Assembly: GCF_017948595.1 (NCBI RefSeq)
Contig: NZ_JAGFBV010000018.1
Location: 23,053 to 87,052 of the forward strand
Source: Flavobacterium geliluteum
GTDB lineage: Bacteria; Bacteroidota; Bacteroidia; Flavobacteriales; Flavobacteriaceae
Reading direction: 5' to 3'
DNA: 64,000 bases
Within the stretch, counting starts at the first letter, position 1, and the number at the start of each line of letters is the position of its first letter. Below, one piece after another: positions 25,347-32,094 of the stretch. The notes beneath the pieces are model-generated. The model saw nothing but the letters and a program-made list of their open reading frames with translations, ran no database searches and was not told where the DNA came from. The position numbers and the translations under genes were made by a program.

Positions 25347-25361
25347 TTTTGTTAAACAAAA
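25347..25361. promoter_or_regulatory. Candidate MerR/CarH operator between divergent genes
   Basis: TTTTGTT-A-AACAAAA is a perfect palindrome whose 13-bp core is identical to the palindrome over the crtI -7 box. It lies between the TetR-like gene and the TIGR01777 gene, where one regulator could control both directions. A partial copy (ATTTGTTAAAT) follows at about 25364-25374. Confidence 0.5.
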
Positions 25362-25386
25362 CAATTTGTTAAATATTCCAAAAGAT

Positions 25387-26298
25387 ATGGCTAAAAATGT
25401 TTTAATTACCGGAGGTACTGGTTTTATTGGCAAATACCTCACCGATGTCTTGATTGCCAACGGCTACACAGTATCTATTTTGAGTCGTTCTGAAAGAAAA
25501 AACACTTCGAAAACCTTTTACTACAAATGGAATGTAGATCTCGGCTATATCGAAGAGGAAGCCATTCTCAAAGCAGATTACATTGTTCATCTTGCCGGTG
25601 AAGGCATTGTAGAAAAAAGATGGTCTGCTCGACGAAAAAAAGCCATTTTAGATAGTCGTGTGCGACCAATTGAACTCATTGCTTCTGTTTTAAAGAAACA
25701 TAATAAACCATTAGATGCTTTTGTTTCTGCATCTGCAATTGGTATTTATGGTGCGATTACCAACGATACAATCTGTAACGAAACCTCCCCTGCGGCCAAT
25801 GACTTTTTGGGACATACTTGTCAGGAATGGGAAAAAGCTGTCGATATTATTAGTGCTTTGGGTATACGTACCGCAAAAATCAGAACTGGAATTGTTTTGG
25901 GCAGAAACGAAGGTTTTTTAGAAAAAATACAGCCAAGCTTCAAATTAGGATTGGGTTCTGTTCTGGGAACCGGAAAACAATATCTACCCTGGATTCATAT
26001 CGAGGATTTGTGCAAAATATACCTAAAAACCATCCAGGATCAACAAACGAGTGGTGCCTACAACGCCGCAGTTACTGATGACACAACCAACCAAAGCTTT
26101 TCAAAAACATTTGCCAGACTATTGGGGTACTCTATTTGGTTGCCTAAAGTTCCCGTATTTTTATTGAAAATCATTTTGGGCGAAATGAGCCTTGCCATTC
26201 TGGAAGGTCAGCGAGTTTCTTCTGAAAAAATAGAAAAAACAGGTTTTCAGTTTGAATTTACCGACCTAAAAACCGCATTATCAAGTTGCTTATCGTAA
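25387..26298 (+). CDS. TIGR01777 family NAD(P)-dependent epimerase/oxidoreductase
   Basis: A 303-residue atypical SDR with a C-terminal DUF1731 region. The start MAKNVLITGGTGFIGKYL gives the Rossmann motif. HLAGEGIVEKRWSARRKKAILDSRV (about 65-90) is diagnostic for TIGR01777, as is GVVLG-like GIVLGRNEGFL and LPWIHIEDLCKIYL. The C-terminus holds KVPVFLLKIILGEMS and the VSSEKIEKTGF motif of DUF1731. The ATG at 25387 is preferred over an in-frame TTG at 25366 because the latter sits in the control region. The reaction is unknown. It is divergent from the TetR/UbiB operon. Confidence 0.93.
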   Translation: MAKNVLITGGTGFIGKYLTDVLIANGYTVSILSRSERKNTSKTFYYKWNVDLGYIEEEAILKADYIVHLAGEGIVEKRWSARRKKAILDSRVRPIELIASVLKKHNKPLDAFVSASAIGIYGAITNDTICNETSPAANDFLGHTCQEWEKAVDIISALGIRTAKIRTGIVLGRNEGFLEKIQPSFKLGLGSVLGTGKQYLPWIHIEDLCKIYLKTIQDQQTSGAYNAAVTDDTTNQSFSKTFARLLGYSIWLPKVPVFLLKIILGEMSLAILEGQRVSSEKIEKTGFQFEFTDLKTALSSCLS

Positions 26299-26316
26299 TT
26301 TGTTTTTCCCGGATTA

Positions 26317-26898
26317 TTATTTATTAGCTACTGCAACTGGGTTAGAATGAAAACCTTCTCCCTGCAGGGTGCCGATTATGTCTGTATTGACCGTTTTTGA
26401 GATTTTGTTCGCAATCATGTACGGAATATCAATATCAAAATCGTCTACCATAATCTGAAAATTTGATACAATCTGAATACCTCCGCCAATTTTTTTGAGA
26501 AATGCGTTTACTACAATTTCTTTCGATTTTCCGTGCAGGTATAATTTTCCTGCAATTTTATACTCTTTATCGAGTTCATCGATATCATTAAGGTCAAATT
26601 TTACTATTTTACCTTTAAAAACCGCTTTAGGATAGCGATGACTTTCTATATAATTTTCGTTAAAATGTTCTTCCATAAGTTCCATTTTAAAATGAAAATC
26701 TCTCATAACGAGCACACATGTGAGCGAGCCTGTCTTTGGGTCCAACACAATCTTCCCCTGCTTATTTACTGCTTTTACTTCTTCAAAAAAAGGAACCGAT
26801 GCTTCAAAGTTTACGATTGCTGTGCTGGTTTTAAATTTTCCTTGCGCAAGCGTTGAAAAAGCAGTAAAAAGTAACATAATTAATGTAGTTTTTTTCAT
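26317..26898 (-). CDS. YceI family exported protein
   Basis: A 193-residue protein with a signal peptide (MKKTTLIMLLFTAFSTLAQG). The mature part is a lipocalin-like YceI barrel: KFKTSTAIVNFEASVPFFEEVKAV, later FHFKMELMEEHFNENYIESHRYPKAVFKGKI and the KLYLHGKSKEIVV strand. YceI proteins bind polyisoprenoids in the periplasm, which fits the isoprenoid theme of the neighbouring cluster. It is convergent with the TIGR01777 gene, 18 bp apart. Confidence 0.92.
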   Translation of the reverse strand: MKKTTLIMLLFTAFSTLAQGKFKTSTAIVNFEASVPFFEEVKAVNKQGKIVLDPKTGSLTCVLVMRDFHFKMELMEEHFNENYIESHRYPKAVFKGKIVKFDLNDIDELDKEYKIAGKLYLHGKSKEIVVNAFLKKIGGGIQIVSNFQIMVDDFDIDIPYMIANKISKTVNTDIIGTLQGEGFHSNPVAVANK

Positions 26899-27208
26899 AA
26901 TCGTAAGTATTTAAACAATTATGTCAAGCGATTTTTTTATTTAAAGAAGGAAAAAAAGAAATTAATTCAACACAAAAAAAATCGGATGGCAGTACTCCGT
27001 AACTATTATTCTGTAACCAAATGATCACACTTAAAGTTACGCAATTTAATGGCACTTAGTTGTTTGCAGTATGCTAAAAATTTGTGAAATGTTTTTGGGA
27101 GGTAAAAATGTGAAAGGTGAGATGTTTTTTAATTGTGAGTTATTGGCTTTGAATGTCTGCCCTCTGGAGTAGGTAATGAAGTAGCACTCTATTTTATGGG
27201 TAATAAAT
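26899..27208. other. Intergenic region upstream of the minisatellite
   Basis: About 310 bp without a supported gene. It should hold the minus-strand promoter of the YceI gene, but no clear -7 box was found. The right part borders the 21-bp repeat array. Confidence 0.5.
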
Positions 27209-27453
27209 GTGAAGTTTTACGTCAGAGACATGAAATTTGGCGTCAAGGATGTGAAATTTGACGTCAGGGACGTGAAATTTGACGTCAGGGACGTGAAATT
27301 TGGCGTCAAGGACGTGAAATTTGACGTCAGGGGTGTGAAATTTGGCGTCAGGGACGTGAAATTTGGCGTCAGGGACGTGAAATTTGACGTCAGGGATGTG
27401 AAATTTGACATCGGAGACGTCAAATTTGGCATCGGAGGGGTGAAATTTTACGT
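27209..27453. repeat. Minisatellite, about 11.7 copies of a 21-bp unit
   Basis: Eleven complete 21-bp units and one partial unit with core AAATTTGACGTCA or AAATTTGGCGTCA. Middle copies differ by one to four bases and edge copies by more. Each unit contains the palindromes AAATTT and, in most, TGACGTCA. The period is a multiple of three and lacks stops, so reading frames stay open on both strands as VKFDVRD-type 7-residue repeats. No start with a convincing ribosome site or signal is seen, so I treat it as noncoding repeat DNA. Confidence 0.9.
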
Positions 27454-27521
27454 GTAAAGCTCGAAAATAAACTTCTGTTTGAAGATTATTACCTGAAAAA
27501 GCTCTTCTTCTGGTGTGGTTT

Positions 27522-27639
27522 TGCGTGAGGGATAGCAGCAAGCTACCGAAGTAGCGCGAATAGCCCGACAGCATCCCGATAAGAGGGCGTATAGGCGCAC
27601 AGTACTATAGCCCTCTTGTCGGGATGGTGGCACGCCCAA
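27522..27639. repeat. Dispersed repeat family B, copy 2 (inverted)
   Basis: About 118 bp running from GCGTGAGGGATAGCAGC to GGCACGCCCAA, the reverse complement of the ends of copy 1. A long internal hairpin pairs CATCCCGATAAGAGGGC with GCCCTCTTGTCGGGATG. It lies between the minisatellite and the thioesterase gene. Confidence 0.8.
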
Positions 27640-27714
27640 CAAAAAGTACAGCATTTTTAAGCGATTGAAGAGTTGCGTTTTTTATTATTTATGTTGGGAT
27701 AAATTGCCGAAATA

Positions 27715-28263
27715 CTAATTGATTTCCAGAAGCACATTGTATTGATCGAGACTCGCCAGATCTTCTATAGAATTGACATTGGTGCGCTTTGCGTGTTCTT
27801 CGACTTCTTTCTTGGCCTGAATTTGTTTGATGCATTTTCTAAAGCGGCGCACCTCGTCAAGATTGGATAAAATAAGCCCCGGAACCTGTACACTTTTGCC
27901 TTCTTTGTCTTTGGCAACCATTGTAAAATAAGAGGAATTGCAATGTTTTATGGCGCCGGTCTGGATATTTTCGGCTTCTACTCGAATGCCTACAATCATG
28001 GAACTTCTCCCGACATAATTGACCGAAGCTTTCATGGTTACCAACTCGCCGACTTCTATGGGTTTTAAAAAATTGACGGTATCGACAGAGGCGGTTACGC
28101 AGTAATTTCCGCAAAATTTTGAGGCACAGGCAAAGGCAATCTGATCGAGCAATTGCAAGACGTATCCTCCGTGGATTTTGCCGCTAAAATTGGTGTGTGA
28201 CGGCAGCATTAATTCTGAGATACTAATTTTTGAGGAAGAAACGGGTTTGAAATCTGAAGTCAT
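27715..28263 (-). CDS. Acyl-CoA thioesterase (hotdog fold)
   Basis: A 182-residue single hotdog-domain thioesterase of the YciA/BACH type. The signature is MLPSHTNFSGKIHGGYVLQLLDQIAFACASKF (about 18-49), with the catalytic-region Asp in the hot dog helix. TASVDTVNFLKPIEVGELV follows, then the GRSSMIVGIRVEAEN strand. The enzyme hydrolyses medium- or long-chain acyl-CoA in the cytoplasm. It is the last gene of a minus-strand group with a small membrane protein (6 bp upstream) and rmuC. Confidence 0.94.
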   Translation of the reverse strand: MTSDFKPVSSSKISISELMLPSHTNFSGKIHGGYVLQLLDQIAFACASKFCGNYCVTASVDTVNFLKPIEVGELVTMKASVNYVGRSSMIVGIRVEAENIQTGAIKHCNSSYFTMVAKDKEGKSVQVPGLILSNLDEVRRFRKCIKQIQAKKEVEEHAKRTNVNSIEDLASLDQYNVLLEIN

Positions 28264-28269
28264 ATTCTA

Positions 28270-28635
28270 TTATTTATATTTAAATGGGGAACTTTCTTTT
28301 TCTACGGCTGTAACATAAAACCGAGATTCTCCCCACCAGCTAAACGTTTTATAGCGCTCTTCGTAGGTAAGTTTTACATATTGCCCCTGAAATTTGTTGA
28401 GGTCGTCTACTACTTTTTGATCTGTGTCGAGAACAGAGAACCTGAAAATCTGAGAGCCTGAAACCCCTTGACTCAGCTCGCCTTCCCAGGTTTTCATCAG
28501 CACGCCTTTATGGCTCATTCGGATCAATTCGCCAGAGCGATACCCTTCGCTATAAGGCACATAATAAACAAATGCAAAATAAACCGCAGCAACAAACAGA
28601 CCCGCAGCGACACCAATTATGATAAACTTTTTCAT
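28270..28635 (-). CDS. Small membrane-anchored protein of unknown function
   Basis: A 121-residue protein with one N-terminal transmembrane helix (about 4-27) and a soluble domain with YSEGYRSGELIRMSHKGVLMKTWEGEL and FQGQYVKLTYEERYKTFSWWGESRFYV. Homologues are widespread in Bacteroidota and are sometimes mislabelled 6-phosphogluconate dehydrogenase; nothing here supports that enzyme. The fold may be a small beta-barrel. It lies 6 bp from rmuC and 6 bp from the thioesterase gene, so all three are co-transcribed. Confidence 0.8.
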   Translation of the reverse strand: MKKFIIIGVAAGLFVAAVYFAFVYYVPYSEGYRSGELIRMSHKGVLMKTWEGELSQGVSGSQIFRFSVLDTDQKVVDDLNKFQGQYVKLTYEERYKTFSWWGESRFYVTAVEKESSPFKYK

Positions 28636-28641
28636 CTTATT

Positions 28642-30015
28642 CTAATTTAAAGATTGATTTTCCTCGGCATTATTAGCTCTGGCGATAATATTTTCGGGAA
28701 GCGATTTTTTGGCTTTTGCCCCCATTTTTTTTAATTTTTCTACACTTGATATTAAGTTTCCTCTTCCGTCAACAAGTTTGCTCATGGCGCTTTCGTATTC
28801 GGTTTTGGTATCTTTAATTTTGTTTCCTATTCTAACCAGATCGGCTACAAAACCTTCAAACTTATCGTATAAGGCACCCGCCTGACGTGCAATTTCAAAG
28901 GCATTTTCCTGCTGTTTTTGGTTCGTCCACATACTGTCAATCGTGCGCAAAGTAGCCAATAAAGTAGTCGGCGTTACGATAACAATATTGCGATCAAAGG
29001 CTTTGTTGTATAAAGAGGAATCTTCGTTGAGCGCAATCGCAAAAGCGGGTTCGATTGGAATAAAAAGTAAAACAAAATCGGGGCTCTCTATTTGATACAA
29101 ATCGTGATAATTTTTACTGCCGAGTTGCTCGACATGCCTTTTTATCGAGTTGACATGCTCTTTTAAAAAATCGATTTTTAAAATCTCCGATTCTTCGTTT
29201 GTCCATCTTTCGTAGGCCGTCAGCGAGACTTTAGAATCTACAATCATCTTTTTTCCGTCCGGCAAATTGATCACCACATCAGGAAATACGCGACTTCCTT
29301 CGGCATTGGTAAAACTTTGCTGGACTTCGTACTCGCGTCCTTTTTCTAAACCCGATTTTTCTAAAACGCGCTCCAGAACCAGCTCTCCCCAATTGCCCTG
29401 CATTTTGCTGTCGCCTTTTAAAGCTTTGGTTAAGTTTAAGGTTTCTTTGCTCATTTGCGCATTCATCTCACTCAAACCCAAAATTTGTTGGCGCAATGCC
29501 GCATGATAATCGATACTCTCTTTATGGGTTTGCTCTACCTTTTGCTCAAAACCTTGAATTTTATCCTGCAAAGGCAACAGGATGTTCTTCATGTTTTCGC
29601 TATTCTGCTCTGTAAACTTAGCCGATTTTTCTTCGAGTATCTTATTGGCCAGATTTTCAAATTCTTTGGTAAATTTTTCCTGCAACTCTGTTATCTCTGC
29701 TTTTTGTTCTTTGTGGCGCTCCCATAAATTCTCAAAATCTACTTCTTTTTTAGAAAGCTGAATGGCCAGACTGTCTTTTTCTGTTCGAATGTTTTCTTTT
29801 TCGAAATTTAGCTGCGAAAAATTTTTATCGAAATTGTTCCTTTCTTTTTCCAGTTGTTCTTTTAAGGCCAGCAATTGAAAGTTTGCTGCATTTAATCTTT
29901 CATCCAAACTCACTTTCTCGGATTGAAAACGAGCTGAGAACAGCAATTTACCCAAGTAAATCCCTAAAAATAATGCTATTATAAAAGCTACGAAAAGCGG
30001 AATCTGTTGCAACAT
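28642..30015 (-). CDS. rmuC: DNA recombination protein RmuC
   Basis: A 457-residue protein with an N-terminal transmembrane helix (about 5-25), a long coiled coil (about 35-190, rich in Glu/Lys/Gln heptads) and a C-terminal nuclease-like domain of the PD-(D/E)xK superfamily. The RmuC signature is MQGNWGELVLERVLEKSGLEKG (about 205-226) followed by FPDVVINLPDGKKMIVDSKVSL. RmuC limits inversion between short repeats, which is of interest beside several palindromic repeat elements, though no link is shown. It is the first gene of a three-gene minus-strand operon. Confidence 0.95.
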   Translation of the reverse strand: MLQQIPLFVAFIIALFLGIYLGKLLFSARFQSEKVSLDERLNAANFQLLALKEQLEKERNNFDKNFSQLNFEKENIRTEKDSLAIQLSKKEVDFENLWERHKEQKAEITELQEKFTKEFENLANKILEEKSAKFTEQNSENMKNILLPLQDKIQGFEQKVEQTHKESIDYHAALRQQILGLSEMNAQMSKETLNLTKALKGDSKMQGNWGELVLERVLEKSGLEKGREYEVQQSFTNAEGSRVFPDVVINLPDGKKMIVDSKVSLTAYERWTNEESEILKIDFLKEHVNSIKRHVEQLGSKNYHDLYQIESPDFVLLFIPIEPAFAIALNEDSSLYNKAFDRNIVIVTPTTLLATLRTIDSMWTNQKQQENAFEIARQAGALYDKFEGFVADLVRIGNKIKDTKTEYESAMSKLVDGRGNLISSVEKLKKMGAKAKKSLPENIIARANNAEENQSLN

Positions 30016-30210
30016 ATCACGGTTAATTTAGAGTAAAAGTACGCCATAAAACTTAGTTCTGGATTCAAAAAATAAAATTTCACTATTTATTTGTAGCCCT
30101 AAATTAAACAAACAAATCGAAGTCGGACTCAAAAAAATAATTCTTTTGACGCAACCATTTCAAATATCAGGCATCTATTTAACATATAATCTATTAAAAA
30201 AATATTGACC

Positions 30211-31098
30211 ATGAAAAAAATTATGTTGAGTTTGTTGATCGCTTTCGGATTAAGTTCTTGTTCTCTTGGTGATGATATTCAGGATACATGCGGAGCGTAT
30301 GAAGACGTTTCTTTTACGGGATTTCCTCTTTTATGCAATTATAGCGTGAAAACTATGCCTAATAATGCAACCGCACTAATCGTAAATTCGCAAGAAAAAC
30401 TGGAAGTCAATTTTACAAAACATGAAAATACTTGCACGGTACCAAGCGATCCAGCCATCGATTTTACAAAAAACTATTTGATCGGTATTTACGCCGGAGC
30501 AAAACCTACTAGTGGTTATGCTATAAAAATGAGTTCTATCGTAGAAAACAACTGCCAGATCGTGATTAATTATTATGAGAAGTCGCCACTTCCAAACGAA
30601 GTGATCACAGACGGAACTACTTACCCAACAGACTTTATTTTGATTCCGAAGACTTCTAAAACTATTTATTTTAACAAAACGACACAGTCTGCCAATACGA
30701 TGATTGTGGGTAATTATTCTAGTGTTTGCGCTGGTGGTGGTTGTTTGAACTTTTTTCAGATAAACGATTACAACACTATTGAGTTTAAAAACGTAGTTCT
30801 TAATCAGTACAATTTTAGCCAATACAAAAATACAACTACTGGAAAAGTAGGCGATTATACGTTGTTTCTAAAAAGCATTCCTGCCGAAATTTTAAACTTA
30901 AAAGGACAAACAAAAACCTATGGTGCTCCAGATTCATCAGATCAGGGAGGTGTTTATTTTGAGCTTCGTCAAGATGGTAATACAACCAAAATTTATATTG
31001 ATAACAAAGACACAGCAGACCAGAGTGTCGAAATCAAAGCTTTCAAAAAAGCGATTCAGGATAAAATTACAGCTCTAAAAAAATACAGCTCATCATGA
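30211..31098 (+). CDS. Lipoprotein with PrcB-like domain
   Basis: A 295-residue lipoprotein (lipobox GLSSC, Cys17 from the chosen ATG). About 75-140 resembles the PrcB C-terminal domain: FTKNYLIGIYAGAKPTSGYAIKMSSI followed by YYEKSPLPNEV and TYPTDFILIPK. PrcB is a partner of a protease in spirochetes; here only the domain similarity is seen. The second half (about 160-295) is a lipocalin- or META-like strand-rich region of unknown function. The ATG at 30211 was chosen over an in-frame TTG two codons earlier. The stop overlaps the next gene's start (ATGA). Confidence 0.75.
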   Translation: MKKIMLSLLIAFGLSSCSLGDDIQDTCGAYEDVSFTGFPLLCNYSVKTMPNNATALIVNSQEKLEVNFTKHENTCTVPSDPAIDFTKNYLIGIYAGAKPTSGYAIKMSSIVENNCQIVINYYEKSPLPNEVITDGTTYPTDFILIPKTSKTIYFNKTTQSANTMIVGNYSSVCAGGGCLNFFQINDYNTIEFKNVVLNQYNFSQYKNTTTGKVGDYTLFLKSIPAEILNLKGQTKTYGAPDSSDQGGVYFELRQDGNTTKIYIDNKDTADQSVEIKAFKKAIQDKITALKKYSSS

Positions 31099-31493
31099 AA
31101 AAAAACTTCATATTCCTTATCTTATTAAGTATTTTTTCGAATGCCTATTCTTTAGAATCTGCCACCAAAAAGTCTAATACCATTATTGATACATGGGTTT
31201 GGGAAAAATCTATTGGCAGTGCAAACAATCCTTATGTTTCAACACCAAAAAGTATTGGGTATAACAAAAAAATTACTTTTACCAGCGATGGCAGAGTTAT
31301 TACTTTTAAGAACAATGTAGAAATTAGAAACAGTACGTATGAGCTCAAAAAAGGCATTAGTGCTATCGATAGTTTAGAACACGATTTAATCAGTTTTGAG
31401 GGCACAACGTATGTGATCGAAAACCTTGATAATGAACATCTAACTATTGTAATAAACGCAACAGACGGAGCAAAGTCTATTTATAAAAGATAA
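31095..31493 (+). CDS. Small exported protein, META/lipocalin-like
   Basis: A 132-residue protein with a signal peptide (MKKNFIFLILLSIFSNAYS). The mature part has the pattern DTWVWEKSIG...TPKSIGYNKKITFTSDGRVITF, then short strands ending ATDGAKSIYKR, as in small flavobacterial beta-barrel-like proteins that bind hydrophobic ligands. No function is known. It overlaps the preceding lipoprotein gene by 4 bp, so the two are co-expressed. Confidence 0.7.
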   Translation: MKKNFIFLILLSIFSNAYSLESATKKSNTIIDTWVWEKSIGSANNPYVSTPKSIGYNKKITFTSDGRVITFKNNVEIRNSTYELKKGISAIDSLEHDLISFEGTTYVIENLDNEHLTIVINATDGAKSIYKR

Positions 31494-31513
31494 TTCTATA
31501 CAATAGAAAAGCT

Positions 31514-31521
31514 TATTTTTG
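31514..31521 (+). promoter_or_regulatory. -7 box (TATTTTTG) of the ECF sigma operon
   Basis: Exact match to TAnnTTTG, 21 bp before the TTG chosen as start of the sigma factor. It overlaps a more upstream in-frame TTG (31519), which therefore cannot be the true start. The sigma factor may also act on its own promoter; no second motif was found. Confidence 0.55.
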
Positions 31522-31542
31522 CACAATCAAATTAATACTTTT

Positions 31543-32094
31543 TTGAAAAACGATTTAGAGACATATATCAAGCAATGCGTTCAAAATGACAGAGGAGGAC
31601 AACTGAAAATTTATCAGTTGTTCTCTCCTGTTTTGTATGGTATTTGTCTAAAATACATGAAAAACGAAGATGATGCCAAAGACGTTTTTCAAGAAGCTTT
31701 TATCATTGTTTTTGAAAAAATACATCAATACAAATTTGAAGGAAGTTTTGAAGGATGGTTAAAACGAATTTTTATCAATAAACTGATTGAAACATTGAAT
31801 AAAAAAAGAAAAGAAAGTTTTTTTCTGGATGTTTTTGATCCCGATGTCAATGTTACTGATGAAGAAGAGCTGGAAATTTTCCCAATAGAACAAGAAAAAT
31901 TACTGGAATACATAAGGGATTTACCCGATCAATACCGGATGGTTTTTAATTTGTATGTTTTTGAAAAAATGAAACACAAAGAGATCGCCGAATTATTAAA
32001 AATTTCAGAAGGAACTTCAAAATCAAATTTAAACCGAGCCAAACGAATTTTGCAAAAAAGAATTTTGAGTATTAAAAATTTTAAGACAGCATGA
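31543..32094 (+). CDS. ECF-type RNA polymerase sigma factor
   Basis: A 183-residue sigma-70 family factor. Region 2 is at about 20-85 with YMKNEDDAKDVFQEAFIIVFEKIHQY, and region 4 at about 120-175 with LPDQYRMVFNLYVFEKMKHKEIAELLKISEGTSKSNLNRAKRIL. The start is taken as TTG at 31543 (LKNDLETYIKQC read as Met first), because the upstream TTG falls in the promoter box. It overlaps by 4 bp (ATGA) the next gene, which carries a candidate anti-sigma N-terminus, the usual ECF arrangement. Confidence 0.93.
   Translation: MKNDLETYIKQCVQNDRGGQLKIYQLFSPVLYGICLKYMKNEDDAKDVFQEAFIIVFEKIHQYKFEGSFEGWLKRIFINKLIETLNKKRKESFFLDVFDPDVNVTDEEELEIFPIEQEKLLEYIRDLPDQYRMVFNLYVFEKMKHKEIAELLKISEGTSKSNLNRAKRILQKRILSIKNFKTA

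Noticed and set aside
27194..27574. Minus-strand ORF and the overlapping plus-strand ORF (27209-27457) with 7-residue repeats
   Set aside because: Both are open only because the 21-bp unit lacks stops. There is no clear ribosome site, signal or family match, and both strands cannot easily be real.
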